In this document: positions 33,564-42,422 of the stretch, one piece after another
How positions within the stretch are numbered: the stretch's first letter is position 1
How the letters are laid out: each line of letters begins with the position of its first letter
Assembly (NCBI GenBank): GCA_963729365.1
Contig: CAVSNQ010000012.1
Span: 1-64,000, forward strand
Source: JASHPR01 sp963729365
GTDB taxonomy: Bacteria; Actinomycetota; Actinomycetes; Streptosporangiales; Streptosporangiaceae
DNA: 64,000 nucleotides
Direction of reading: 5' to 3'
Made by a program: the position numbers and the translations under genes
The notes under the pieces: generated by a model
Database searches by the model: none
What the model saw: only the letters and a program-made list of their open reading frames with translations
What the model was told of the DNA's origin: nothing

Positions 33564-33579
33564 ATGCATGCACATGCAT
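33564..33579. promoter_or_regulatory. perfect palindrome, candidate MarR operator
   Basis: ATGCATG-CA-CATGCAT: two 7-bp arms that are exact reverse complements with a 2-bp spacer, just upstream of the hemerythrin-MarR operon. MarR dimers bind 16-20-bp palindromes in their own promoters, and this AT-containing site stands out in a GC-rich region. Confidence 0.7.
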
Positions 33580-33623
33580 ACATTGTACCGGACGCTAGAT
33601 CCGCGTCCTCCGGCATCCGCTGG

Positions 33624-34256
33624 TCACCAGATCGGGATCGGCCCGATCTGGGTGAACGGCAGCAGCGGCCCCATCTCCTGGACACTGACCTTCGCCCCCT
33701 CCGGCGCCTCCTGCTTGATCGCCTGGGCCAGGGCGTTGGCGTCGTCCTCATCGTTGGCCCCGAGGATCAGCAGCGTCCAGCGCCGGATCACCGGACGGCC
33801 CTCCGATTGCAGCCGCTCGGCGAGTTTGACCGCCGCATGATGCGACGGCAGCTCGATGCGCACCTCAAACTGGGCCTGACCGGTGGCTATGGATTCCCTG
33901 GTCTCGTCTTCCTCGAGGCGTTCATGCTCCGCGGCGCGCTGCTCGGCGGTCTGGGGCATCGCGACGTCAGCGTTCTCCCATTCCTCCTCGATCGGATGCC
34001 ATCGGTCGAGCGCGAAGTCGGCGGACACGCCATGCTGTGCCGTCAGCTGACGCACCACCCGGTCCGCTTCTCGTGCGGCGTCCTCGGTACCCGCGTACAG
34101 GTAGATGACGGGACCCTCGGCGCTCACCGCTACGCGGTGGCCGAGCTGACGACGCACGTCCTGCTCGACCTCATGCTCGCTCATCGATCCCAGCACCCGC
34201 TCGGCATGCGCCTCATCGTGAAGCGTGACCGTTACCCGCCAGTCGTCGTCTGCCAC
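33624..34256 (-). CDS. conserved hypothetical protein, two-domain ACT/ferredoxin-like fold possible
   Basis: 210 residues, acidic and soluble. Two similar alpha/beta halves can be traced: WRVTVTLHDEAHAERVLGSMSEHEVEQDVRR... and FEVRIELPSHHAAVKLAERLQSEGRPVIRRWTLLILGANDEDDANALAQAIKQEAPEGAKVSVQEMG, each beta-alpha-beta with a 'R(V/I)xLxxxxxAxxLxxxL' helix. A family conserved in actinobacteria; function unknown. It is separated from the hemerythrin promoter region by about 45 bases. Confidence 0.7.
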   Translation of the reverse strand: MADDDWRVTVTLHDEAHAERVLGSMSEHEVEQDVRRQLGHRVAVSAEGPVIYLYAGTEDAAREADRVVRQLTAQHGVSADFALDRWHPIEEEWENADVAMPQTAEQRAAEHERLEEDETRESIATGQAQFEVRIELPSHHAAVKLAERLQSEGRPVIRRWTLLILGANDEDDANALAQAIKQEAPEGAKVSVQEMGPLLPFTQIGPIPIW

Positions 34257-34286
34257 GGACCCGACCTTACCGTCATCGCCATGACG

Positions 34287-34715
34287 CTAGGCGGCCGCCT
34301 CATCGATGCTCTTGACCCAGCCCAGATGGGCCAGGCGGACACGGAGCCGCTGGTCGGCGGTGACCAGCTCGGTGCCCAGGCGCTCGGCCAGGGCTACATA
34401 GACCATGTCGTAGACGGGCCAGTTGTCATACCGCCGGGCCAGCTCGAAGGCGCGCGTCTGATCCCGCGCACTATCGGCTCGGCGCAGCGGTATCCGCTCA
34501 AGCCGGACCGATGCGGCATCAGCGTCGGCCCCGCTCCACCGGCTGCGGCGAATTCCGGTCAGCAGGGCATTCGCAGTCTCCAGCCAGAGCAGGCCGGGCG
34601 CGGCGAGTTCGGTGCCGGCCGCCGCCCATTTCGCGAACAAGGCTCGGGTGGGCGCATCGCTCCCGACATCGGGGGCGACCAGGTCAACGACGACCGAGGC
34701 GTCAACGACGGGCAT
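34287..34715 (-). CDS. PIN-domain ribonuclease toxin (VapC family)
   Basis: 142 residues from ATG 34715. The four acidic PIN residues are D5 (VVDASVVVDL), E46 (WLETANALL), D103 (VYDMVYVALAE) and D121 (LVTADQRL). These coordinate Mg2+ for cleavage of tRNA or rRNA. The start lies 14 bases inside the end of the upstream antitoxin gene, the usual arrangement of type II toxin-antitoxin operons. Confidence 0.9.
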   Translation of the reverse strand: MPVVDASVVVDLVAPDVGSDAPTRALFAKWAAAGTELAAPGLLWLETANALLTGIRRSRWSGADADAASVRLERIPLRRADSARDQTRAFELARRYDNWPVYDMVYVALAERLGTELVTADQRLRVRLAHLGWVKSIDEAAA

Positions 34716-35013
34716 GGCGGTCCTCGATAACCAGGTCGGCCGCGCTGGCCCCCGTCGTAACGTGCAGGTCTTCCTTCCAGCGGTCGAGGTCATCGAGCCA
34801 GGCCCTCAGCCCGTGGCCAGGCGCTGCCGGGTCTGCGTCTGCGGGGTCATAGATGACCGCAATCCGATCAAGGTAGGCGATGTCGATGCGATAGCTGTTC
34901 CCGCGCTTGTGCGCGGGAAGCCGACCGGACCAGATCCAGCGGCGGATGGTTTCCTCGGAACGATGCGCGCGCCGCGCGGCCTCCCGGACGGTGATTTCCT
35001 GAATCGCGCTCAC
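34702..35013 (-). CDS. HTH-type antitoxin partner of the PIN toxin
   Basis: 103 residues. The N-terminal ITVREAARRAHRSEETIRRWIWSGRLPAHKRGNSYRIDIAYLDRI is an excisionase/MerR-like helix-turn-helix (HTH_17). The C-terminal RAWLDDLDRWKEDLHVTTGASAADLVIEDRHARR is the likely toxin-binding tail. VapB antitoxins more often carry AbrB or RHH domains, so the HTH_17 type is less usual. Tandem 9-bp repeats just upstream (35022-35048) may be its operator. Confidence 0.85.
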   Translation of the reverse strand: MSAIQEITVREAARRAHRSEETIRRWIWSGRLPAHKRGNSYRIDIAYLDRIAVIYDPADADPAAPGHGLRAWLDDLDRWKEDLHVTTGASAADLVIEDRHARR

Positions 35014-35021
35014 CGCACCAA

Positions 35022-35048
35022 ACTACTACGACTACTACGACTACTACA
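35022..35048. repeat. three tandem 9-bp repeats upstream of the antitoxin gene
   Basis: ACTACTACG at 35022-35030 and 35031-35039, then ACTACTACA at 35040-35048. They start 9 bases upstream of the antitoxin start and lie between it and the end of the PEP carboxylase gene. AT-rich iteron-like repeats here suit autoregulation by the antitoxin-toxin complex. Confidence 0.7.
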
Positions 35049-35060
35049 ACATGGCTCTAG

Positions 35061-37790
35061 TCAGCCGGTGTTCTGCAGGCCGGCGGCGACGCCGTTGACG
35101 GTGAGCAGCAGCAGCCGCTCCAGGCGCTCGCGCTCCGCGGCCCCGCTGCGCAGCGCGGTGAGCGCGCGCAGTTGCAGCAGCGAGAGCGCGTCCACGTAGG
35201 GATCGCGCAGCGCCACGGCCCGGGACAGCACCCGCCGGTCGGCCAGCAGCCGGTCGTGTCCGGTCACCTCGAGCACGAGCTTCTTGGTCAGGTCATACTC
35301 AGCCAGGACGGTGGCGGTGAGATCGTCCCGGCCGCCGAGCGCGAGGTACCGCGCCGCGATCCTGCGATCCGTCTTGGCCAGGCTCATCTCCGCGTTGTCC
35401 AGCAGGACAGCCAGTAGCGGCCACTCGCGATAGGCATCCTGCACCTCCTGCAGCCCGCCCTCCCGGCCGTCGCCGCCGGCGGCGTCCGCCACGGCCGCCA
35501 GCCCGCTGCCCAGGCCGAACCAGCCGGGCAGGTTCACCCGCGTCTGCGCCCAGGCGAACACCCACGGAATCGCCCGCAGGTCATCGAGCCCGGCGTCGGC
35601 GGCAACGCCGCGGCGGGCGGGCCGCGACCCGATCCGCATGGCGCCGATCTCGTCCAGCGGGCTGATCCTGGCGAACCACTCCGCGAACCCTTCGGCCTCG
35701 ACGAGAGCCCGGTACGCCTGCAGTGCCCCGGCATCCATGCAGTCGGCCACCGGCCTGAACCGCGCGCCCGCGAGGTCCGGCTCGGCGGATTGCGGGCCGG
35801 AGGCGGCGGAGGCAAGCAGGACCGCCGACGCGACCTGCTCCAGGTGCCGTTGCGCGATCACCGGGTGGCCGTATCTCGCGAAGATCACCTCGCCCTGCTC
35901 GGTGACCTTGAACCGGCCGCCCACCGAGCCCGGCGGCTGCGCGAGCACCGCGCGCCCGGCGGGGCCGCCGCCTCGGCCGAGCGCGCCGCCCCGGCCGTGG
36001 AACAGGGTCAGCCGGACGTCGTTGACCTCGGCCCACCGGGTCAGCCGCTGCTGGGCGGCGAACAGCCGCAGGGTCGCGCTGACCGGGCCGAGTTCCTTCG
36101 CCGAGTCGGAGTAGCCGAGCATGACCTCCAGCCGCCGCCCGGTGGCCGCCAGCCGTGCCGCCACGGGTTCCAGGCGCAGCATGTCGTCGAGCACCCGGGT
36201 CGCGTTCTCCAGGTCGGCGCCGCTCTCGAACAGCGGGACGACGTCGAGCCGGGGGAGACATCCGTCCGGGACGGAAAGGCGGGCCAGCTCGTAGACGGCG
36301 GAAATGTCGGCCGCGGACCTGGTGAAGCTGACCACGTAGCGGCGGCAGGCGTCGGTGCCGAATCTCTCCTGCAGCCCGGCCACCGCCCGGAGCGTCGCCA
36401 CGACCTCGCGGGTCTGCGGCGACAGCGCCTGATCCGGTATCGGGCCGCCGGAGACAAGCTCGCGGAGGGCGCGGGCGTGCACCGCGCTGTGCTGGCGGAT
36501 CTCCAGCTCGGCCAGGTGAAAGCCGAAGGTCTCCGCCTGCCAGAGCAGGTGCTGCAGCTCGCCGAACGCCTGCCGGGGAGCGCCCGCCCGGGCGAGCTCC
36601 CGCTGGACGAGGCGCAGATCAGCGATGAACTGCGCGGGGCCGGAATAGGCCAGGCCGCCGGGCCGGGCGGGCGCGGCCGGCTGGCCGGACTCGGCGTGGT
36701 CCGCCACGCCCCCGCGGGTGGCGCGGAGCCGGCGCGCCGCGTAGAGCAGGTAAGCGCGGAACGGCTCCTCCGGCGAGCGCGCCGTGATCTCGGCGAGCAG
36801 CTCGGGATGAGCGCTCCGGGCGGCCGCGATCGCCTGCACCAGGTCCGGTCCCGCGGTCGGCGGGCCGGCCTGCACGGTGAGCGCCCGGCCGATCCGTTCC
36901 GTGGCGTTCTCCAGCGCGCGCAGCACGTGCTCGGCCTGGATCGCCGCCGTCTGCCTGGTCACGTCGGCGGTTACGAACGGGTTGCCGTCCCGGTCCGCGC
37001 CGATCCAGCTGCCGAACCGCAGGAACGCCGTCGCGGCCGAGCCGATCCGGCCGGAGGCCGGGCCGCTCAGCGCGCGATCCAGCGACCGGTACAGGGCCGG
37101 AACGACGCGGAACAGCGTCTCGTCGAACGCGGTCATGGCCGCGCGGACCTCATCGAGCGGCTGCATGGCCGCCGTCCGCAGCGCCGACGTCCGCCACAGC
37201 AGGTCGATCTCCTCCCTGAGCCTGCGCCGTACCTCGGCGTGCTCGCTGGCGCCCAGCCGCCCGTCGTCCAGGCTGGTCAGCAGCGCGCCGACCCGCCGCA
37301 GCGATTCGGTGACCGCCCGGCGGCGGGCCTCGGTGGGGTGGGCGGTGAGGACCGGGTGCACGCGCAGGTCGGTGACCAGGCCGGCGACGCGCCCGGACCC
37401 GTGCTGGGCCCGGATGGTCGCCACGGCCTGGGCCAGCGATTCGCGGACCGGCCGGTCGCCGGTGTCCCGCTCGCGCAGCGTGCGAATCCGCTGATGCTCT
37501 TCGGCCAGGTTGGCCAGGTGGAAATAGACGGTGAACGCGTGCGCGACGGTCTCGGCGCGCTCGAGCGGCCACGCGAGGACCATCTCGCTGATCTCACGCA
37601 GGGGGTCCGGGGCGTCCGGGGCCGATTCGGCGCGCCGGGCCGCGATGACGGCGTGCCGCAGCCGCTCCACGTCGTCAAGCAGTTCCTGGCCGCCCGACTC
37701 GCGCAGCACCTCGCCGAGCAGGTCACCGAGCAGGCGGACATCCCGGCGCATCGGCGCCGGCACATTCTGACGGTCGGCGTCCCGGCCCAC
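35061..37790 (-). CDS. ppc: phosphoenolpyruvate carboxylase
   Basis: 909 residues from GTG 37790. Family-defining blocks are VLTAHPTEARRRAV (catalytic His), GSWIGADRDGNPFVTADVT, AETFGFHLAELEIRQHS, VMLGYSDSAKELG, LTLFHGRGGALGRGGGP and the C-terminal ...AAGLQNTG, with the invariant QNTG end. It carboxylates PEP to oxaloacetate, refilling the TCA cycle. The longer open frame to 37961 would run into the divergent LLM gene and starts with shadow sequence. Residue use 'SAKELG' differs slightly from the common SNKDGG. Confidence 0.96.
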   Translation of the reverse strand: MGRDADRQNVPAPMRRDVRLLGDLLGEVLRESGGQELLDDVERLRHAVIAARRAESAPDAPDPLREISEMVLAWPLERAETVAHAFTVYFHLANLAEEHQRIRTLRERDTGDRPVRESLAQAVATIRAQHGSGRVAGLVTDLRVHPVLTAHPTEARRRAVTESLRRVGALLTSLDDGRLGASEHAEVRRRLREEIDLLWRTSALRTAAMQPLDEVRAAMTAFDETLFRVVPALYRSLDRALSGPASGRIGSAATAFLRFGSWIGADRDGNPFVTADVTRQTAAIQAEHVLRALENATERIGRALTVQAGPPTAGPDLVQAIAAARSAHPELLAEITARSPEEPFRAYLLYAARRLRATRGGVADHAESGQPAAPARPGGLAYSGPAQFIADLRLVQRELARAGAPRQAFGELQHLLWQAETFGFHLAELEIRQHSAVHARALRELVSGGPIPDQALSPQTREVVATLRAVAGLQERFGTDACRRYVVSFTRSAADISAVYELARLSVPDGCLPRLDVVPLFESGADLENATRVLDDMLRLEPVAARLAATGRRLEVMLGYSDSAKELGPVSATLRLFAAQQRLTRWAEVNDVRLTLFHGRGGALGRGGGPAGRAVLAQPPGSVGGRFKVTEQGEVIFARYGHPVIAQRHLEQVASAVLLASAASGPQSAEPDLAGARFRPVADCMDAGALQAYRALVEAEGFAEWFARISPLDEIGAMRIGSRPARRGVAADAGLDDLRAIPWVFAWAQTRVNLPGWFGLGSGLAAVADAAGGDGREGGLQEVQDAYREWPLLAVLLDNAEMSLAKTDRRIAARYLALGGRDDLTATVLAEYDLTKKLVLEVTGHDRLLADRRVLSRAVALRDPYVDALSLLQLRALTALRSGAAERERLERLLLLTVNGVAAGLQNTG

Positions 37791-37926
37791 CAGGCCAGAG
37801 TATCGGCGGCCCCGGGGACCACGCGCCAGCGACCGGCTTCGTACTGCGGCGGCCGCCCCGGCGGACGTTCTGTTACGTTTCCGGCATGAGGGCTGTGCGA
37901 AGCACCGGCATGCATGAGGAGGATCA

Positions 37927-38760
37927 GTGCGCTTCGCGATAAAGACGAGACCTGAGCACACGACGTGGGCGCAGATGCGTGACGTGTGGCTGGCGGCCGA
38001 CGAGATCGACCTGTTCGAGTCGGCGTGGAACTGGGACCACTTCTACCCGCTGACCGGCGACCTCACCGGGCCCAACCTCGAAGGCTGGACGATGCTGGCC
38101 GCGATGGGCCAGGCCACCCGCAGGATCCGGCTCGGCTGCCAGGTCACTGGCATGATCTACCGCCATCCGGCGGTGCTGGCCAACATGGCCGCGACCGTCG
38201 ACATCATCTCCGGCGGCCGGCTCGAGATCGGCCTGGGCGCGGGCTGGAACCAGATGGAGTGCGACGCCTACGGCATCGACCTGCCGCCGCTTCGCGAGCG
38301 CTTCGACCGGTTCGACGAGGGCGTCGAGGTGATCGCCCGGCTGCTCAGCGACACCACGACCACGTTCGAGGGCCAGTACCTGCACCTGACCGAGGCGCGC
38401 TGCGAGCCCAAGCCGGTGCAGCGGCCGCATCCGCCGATCACCATCGGCGGCCGGGGGCGGACCAGGACCCTGCGCACCGCCGCGCGCTGGGCCCAGCAGT
38501 GGAACGTGCTCGCGCAGAGCGTCGACGACTGGCGCAGCCTCAAGGAAACCCTGGTCGGCCACTGTGCGGACCTCGGACGCGACCCGGCCGAGATCACCTG
38601 TTCGGTCAACGTCCGGCTGGACGACGGCATCGGTGCCGCGGCGGACCTGGCCGCCGCCTACCGGGACGCCGGGGTCGATCTTGCCATCATGAACCTGCCG
38701 CACCGGGCAGAACCGGACATTCTCGCCCCGCTCGCCGAGGCGCTGAGCCCCCTGGGATGA
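37927..38760 (+). CDS. LLM-class F420-dependent oxidoreductase
   Basis: 277 residues from GTG 37927 with AGGAGGA 5 bases upstream. Markers are FESAWNWDHFYPL, RIRLGCQVTGMIYRHPAVLANMAATVDIISGGRLEIGLGAGWNQMECDAYGI and PPITIGGRGRTRTLRTAARWAQQWN. GAGWN-xxE-xxAYG is the typical F420-binding loop of the TIGR03560-type family. Substrate unknown. It is divergent from ppc and precedes the aminotransferase by 7 bases, so these two are likely one transcript. Confidence 0.9.
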   Translation: MRFAIKTRPEHTTWAQMRDVWLAADEIDLFESAWNWDHFYPLTGDLTGPNLEGWTMLAAMGQATRRIRLGCQVTGMIYRHPAVLANMAATVDIISGGRLEIGLGAGWNQMECDAYGIDLPPLRERFDRFDEGVEVIARLLSDTTTTFEGQYLHLTEARCEPKPVQRPHPPITIGGRGRTRTLRTAARWAQQWNVLAQSVDDWRSLKETLVGHCADLGRDPAEITCSVNVRLDDGIGAAADLAAAYRDAGVDLAIMNLPHRAEPDILAPLAEALSPLG

Positions 38761-38767
38761 TGCGGGG

Positions 38768-40141
38768 ATGGGATTTGACTTGCCGTCCCTCCTCGCCACC
38801 CGGCGCGGAGAGGGATACGACCTGCACGCCCGCTACCTCAACCCGCAGCTGGCCCGGATGCTGCACGCCATCGGATTCGACCAGGTGTACGAGCGGGCCG
38901 AGGGCGCCTACCTGTGGGACCGCGACGGCAACCGCTACGCCGACTTCCTGGCCGGGTTCGGCGTCTTCGGCGTCGGCCACAACCACCCGGTGGTCCGCAA
39001 GGCGCTGCACGACATGCTCGACGCGGAGCTCGCCGATCTCGTCCAGTTCGACTGCGCGCTGCTGCCCGGGCTGCTCGCCGAGCGGCTGCTGGCCAAGGCG
39101 CCGGAATTTGACCGGGTCTACTTCGGCAACAGCGGCACCGAGGCGGTCGAGGCGTCGCTCAAGTTCGCCCGGTACGCGACCGGCCGGAAGCGGATCCTGT
39201 ACTGCAGCCACGCGTTCCATGGCCTGACGACCGGCTCGCTGTCGGTCAACGGCGCGGCGGAGTTCCGCAAGGGCTTCGACCCGCTGCTGCCCGATGTCGC
39301 GATCCCGCTCGGTGACACCGACGCGCTGGAAGCCGAGCTTCGCAAGGGCGACGTCGCGGCGCTCATCGTCGAGCCCATCCAGGGCAAGGGCGTGTGGATG
39401 CCGCCGGACGGGTTCCTGCCCGCCGCCGCCCAGCTGCTGCACGATCACGGCGCGCTGCTGATCTGCGATGAGGTGCAGACCGGCCTCGGCCGGACCGGCC
39501 GGTTCTTCGGCTACCAGCACGAAGAGGTGGAGCCGGACATCGTCACCGTGGCCAAGGCCCTGTCCGGCGGGTTCGTCCCGGTCGGCGCGACGCTGGCCAA
39601 GGGCTGGATCTTCGACAAGGTGTACTCGTCGATGGACCGGGTGCTCGTGCACGACTCGACCTTCGGCTCCAACGCGGCAGCGATGGCGGCCGGGCTGGCC
39701 TCGCTCGCCGTCATCGAGGACGAACAGCTGGTCAGCAACGCCGAGCGCACCGGAACCGCGCTGCTGGCCGCGCTCCGGGACATGATCGACGAGTACGAGC
39801 TGCTCGCCGAGGTACGCGGGCGCGGGCTGATGATCGGCCTGGAGTTCGGCAAGCCCCGCTCGCTCAAGCTCAAGCCCGGCTGGAGCATGCTGCAGGCCGC
39901 GCGGGTCGGCTTGTTCGCCCAGATGGTGGTCGTCGCGCTGTTCCAGCGGCATCGCATCCTCACCCAGGTATCCGGCGACTACACCGAAGTGATCAAGCTA
40001 CTGCCGCCGCTGACCATCGCCGACGCCGAGGTGGCGCTGTTCCGCGAGGCGTTCGACGACGTCATGAAGGACGCCCACCGGGGCAGCGGGCTGATGTGGG
40101 ACTTCGGGCGCACGCTGGTCAAGCAGGCCGTCAGCCGCTGA
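38768..40141 (+). CDS. class III PLP-dependent aminotransferase
   Basis: 457 residues. Fold-type I motifs: GNSGTEAVEASLKFAR (phosphate binding), SHAFHGLTTGSLS, LLICDEVQTGLGRTG (Asp to pyridine N) and TVAKALSGGFVPVGA with the PLP lysine. It belongs to the omega/acetylornithine aminotransferase group; an extended N-terminus (ATRRGEGYDLHARYLNPQLARMLHAIGF) and C-terminal GSGLMWDFGRTLVKQA set apart a subgroup seen in polyketide and lipid-modifying clusters. The amino donor and acceptor are not predictable. Confidence 0.92.
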   Translation: MGFDLPSLLATRRGEGYDLHARYLNPQLARMLHAIGFDQVYERAEGAYLWDRDGNRYADFLAGFGVFGVGHNHPVVRKALHDMLDAELADLVQFDCALLPGLLAERLLAKAPEFDRVYFGNSGTEAVEASLKFARYATGRKRILYCSHAFHGLTTGSLSVNGAAEFRKGFDPLLPDVAIPLGDTDALEAELRKGDVAALIVEPIQGKGVWMPPDGFLPAAAQLLHDHGALLICDEVQTGLGRTGRFFGYQHEEVEPDIVTVAKALSGGFVPVGATLAKGWIFDKVYSSMDRVLVHDSTFGSNAAAMAAGLASLAVIEDEQLVSNAERTGTALLAALRDMIDEYELLAEVRGRGLMIGLEFGKPRSLKLKPGWSMLQAARVGLFAQMVVVALFQRHRILTQVSGDYTEVIKLLPPLTIADAEVALFREAFDDVMKDAHRGSGLMWDFGRTLVKQAVSR

Positions 40142-40218
40142 CCGCAGGCACAGCCAGGCATTGTCGCCGCCGGTCGCTGGGCCGGCCGTCGGCGTGGTCC
40201 TGATGGCAGCAGGCCTGG

Positions 40219-41073
40219 CTAGGTTTCCTTGGGCCGGTACCGCAGCCGCTGCCTGGCCGCCTCGCAGACCCCACTGCGCTCGTTGTCGGCCGCGGCCTGC
40301 CGGGCCTGATCGAGGTCGGCCGGGGTCAGCAGGGCGTTGGAGAGCAAGAAGTCGGCCAGGTCACGTGCGTGACCTCGTTCCTTCCAGATAAACCCCTGAA
40401 GCAGCTTCTTGTAGTCGGACACCGCGCCTTCCCCGGTCAGGTTCAGCGCGATGACCACGTCCATCATCGCGGTCGGGTGCGGCGCGGCCGCTCCGAGGAT
40501 GTACTCCTGGTAGTAGTACGCCATCGCCATCCGCGCCGTGGCGTTGCGCTGGAAGTAGCCGCGCACGTGCGCCACCGCGTCATCCCGGGCCGGGCTGCCG
40601 CCCCGGGCGGCCAGCGTCGCGTCCGAGAGGATCTTGCTGTCCCTGGTGGCCGGCAGCTTGTCACTGCGCGGGGCGGCCTCGCTCGCCGCCCGGTCCGGGA
40701 CGTCGAGCCGCAGCGGCAGCACCCAGGCGCCGATGCTGACCAGCCACGATCCCTCTTCGAGCGCGACGGGGAGCGCCTCGTAGCGCGCCGGGGCCACCGG
40801 CAGGACGTGGCGGGCCGCCCGCTGCACGGCATCGGCGCTGGGCAGGGTCCCGCCGGCGTGCGGGGCCAGGTACACCCGGTAGGTGGTGTCGCGGCTGAAC
40901 AGCTCCCACCGGTGGTGCACGTAGCGGAGGCCCGCGCACCGCGGGGCCCGGTGCAGCGTGAGATCCTCGTTGCCGCTGAGCAGGCCCCGGTCCAGCCAAG
41001 TGATCTCGTCGGGCGGGCAGCTCGCCCACTCGTCCAGCAGGAAAGACCAGATGAAGAGCTGGCCTGTCGCCAC
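40219..41073 (-). CDS. conserved hypothetical protein
   Basis: 284 residues from GTG 41073. No recognised domain. The N-terminal part is Trp-rich (IWSFLLDEWASCPPDEITWLDRG), a middle segment reads like a beta-rich recognition domain (WELFSRDTTYRVYLAPHAGGTLPSA), and the C-terminal half is helical (MMDVVIALNLTGEGAVSDYKKLLQGFIWKERGHARDLADFLLSNALLTPADLDQARQ). It lies beside an FHA protein on the same strand (115 bases away), which hints at phospho-signalling, but that is position only. Confidence 0.6.
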   Translation of the reverse strand: MATGQLFIWSFLLDEWASCPPDEITWLDRGLLSGNEDLTLHRAPRCAGLRYVHHRWELFSRDTTYRVYLAPHAGGTLPSADAVQRAARHVLPVAPARYEALPVALEEGSWLVSIGAWVLPLRLDVPDRAASEAAPRSDKLPATRDSKILSDATLAARGGSPARDDAVAHVRGYFQRNATARMAMAYYYQEYILGAAAPHPTAMMDVVIALNLTGEGAVSDYKKLLQGFIWKERGHARDLADFLLSNALLTPADLDQARQAAADNERSGVCEAARQRLRYRPKET

Positions 41074-41188
41074 TCAGCCACCCCAAACGACGGCGTGCCG
41101 GTGAGGCCACCATTAAGTCTCGCCCGGCCTGAGATGACAATTGTGGCACTACGGGCCGGATGAGGGCCGTTAAGGCAGGCCAGGAGCC

Positions 41189-42286
41189 TCAGCCGATCTG
41201 AACCCTGGACAGCAGCGCGTCCGATCTCATGCCCCAGCGGATCGAATCACCGTCGCGGAGTGGTTGCTCGCCGACCAGCGCGGCGCCATTGAGGGTGACC
41301 CCGTTCCGGCCCAGGTTGGCGATCCACCACTGGCCGTCGGAGAACGTGAACCTGGCGTGCTCCCTGGACACCGTGGGCATTTCGGGCAGCTTCAGCTCGA
41401 CGGGCCCCCGTCCGGCGCGGGCGCCGGACACCCGGGTTTCCGCGACCGAGTCACCCGTGATCAGCCGCAGCGGCGGGACCGGGCTGCGCTGCAGTTCGAT
41501 GACCGTCGACATGCCGGTGACGGTCGACCGCCCCGGCTCCGGCTGTGCGCTGGTCGTCCCGTCGTGGCCGACGAAACCCGGGTATGGCGGCGGGGCCGGC
41601 GCCAGATGGGGCCTGCCGTAGACCGCACGCGAAGCGGCATCGGCGGGCGGCGCGCCGGCCGGGACGAGCCGAGGGCCGGCCTGGGCGAGCTGAGGGCCGG
41701 GATGCATGACCGGGGCGGCACCCGCGTTCACCGGCTGCCCCTGCCTGAGGCGGTAGCGGCCGTCCGGGACCGCCGGGTCGGCGATGACGCGGACCTCGGC
41801 CGGGTAGTGCCCGGCGAACCGGGCGCCGCGCGCGACGACCTGCTCCTGGTAGACCTCGGCCACGCTCTCGGCGATCAGGTTCAGGTCCATCCGCTCGCAC
41901 AGCGAGCTCAGGTCGGCGGGGTTCATCCGCAGCTCGACGAGATCCGGGGCGAGCAGAGATCCGCTCGGCGTGACGACGAATACCTCGGACAGGTGCCGCA
42001 GGGCGAGCTGCAGCACATCTTGCCCGTCGCGCCACGGGCGCGCCGCCAGCTGCTGAATCCACGGATGGTCCCTGGTGACGCCCAGGGCCCGGAGGGCCAG
42101 CACGCACACGATGCCGAGCCCCCCGAGGAGGACGAGCAGCATGGTTGCCCCTAGGGCCGACCCCGTCACGTCGAGCAGAACCACCCAGCAGGCCGCGGCG
42201 CCCGCCGCCGCCGCCCACCGCTTCCGGCTCCGCCGTGGCAGTGGAGCGCGCGCCGGCCGGCGCGGCGCATCCCTGCGCTCACTCAT
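41189..42286 (-). CDS. FHA-domain membrane protein with FhaA-like middle region
   Basis: 365 residues. Two TM helices lie at about 25-65 (AAAGAAACWVVLLDV and GATMLLVLLGGLGIVCVLALRAL). The middle (LSSLCERMDLNLIAESVAEVYQEQVVARGARFAGHYPAEVRVIADPAVPDGRYRLRQG) resembles the DUF3662 N-terminal part of mycobacterial FhaA. The C-terminal FHA domain (RAGRGPVELKLPEMPTVSREHARFTFSDGQWWIANLGRNGVTLNGAALVGEQPLRDGDSIRWG) has the GR-like, S-R-x-H and N-G motifs that bind phosphothreonine. It may be a target of Ser/Thr kinases such as the one at 3040-4866. Confidence 0.88.
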   Translation of the reverse strand: MSERRDAPRRPARAPLPRRSRKRWAAAAGAAACWVVLLDVTGSALGATMLLVLLGGLGIVCVLALRALGVTRDHPWIQQLAARPWRDGQDVLQLALRHLSEVFVVTPSGSLLAPDLVELRMNPADLSSLCERMDLNLIAESVAEVYQEQVVARGARFAGHYPAEVRVIADPAVPDGRYRLRQGQPVNAGAAPVMHPGPQLAQAGPRLVPAGAPPADAASRAVYGRPHLAPAPPPYPGFVGHDGTTSAQPEPGRSTVTGMSTVIELQRSPVPPLRLITGDSVAETRVSGARAGRGPVELKLPEMPTVSREHARFTFSDGQWWIANLGRNGVTLNGAALVGEQPLRDGDSIRWGMRSDALLSRVQIG

Positions 42287-42374
42287 CGAGCACCGTCCCT
42301 GACCCTTCCGCCGCCTGAGCGGTCACCTGGTTCGTCAGTTGACGATGCCGGCTCCGGCCCGCGCGAGTCAACGA

Positions 42375-42414
42375 ATCGCCGGCAACTCCCAGACATCTGG
42401 AAGTTGCCGGCGAT
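42375..42414 (-). terminator. terminator of recQ
   Basis: A 13-bp perfect stem (42375-42387 with 42402-42414) contains an inner 5-bp stem CCAGA/TCTGG (42389-42393 with 42396-42400). It begins 8 bases after the recQ stop on the minus strand and before the FHA gene, so it probably ends recQ transcripts. Confidence 0.75.
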
Positions 42415-42422
42415 GGCCCGCG

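Noticed and set aside
35022..35048. Short tandem ACTACTACG repeats as a replication origin or CRISPR seed
   Set aside because: Only three copies with no spacers and no replication gene; the position upstream of an antitoxin gene explains them better.
35790..37889. 699-codon plus-strand open frame antisense to ppc
   Set aside because: Pure shadow of the PEP carboxylase gene; composition is Arg/Gly/Gln-rich with no motif.
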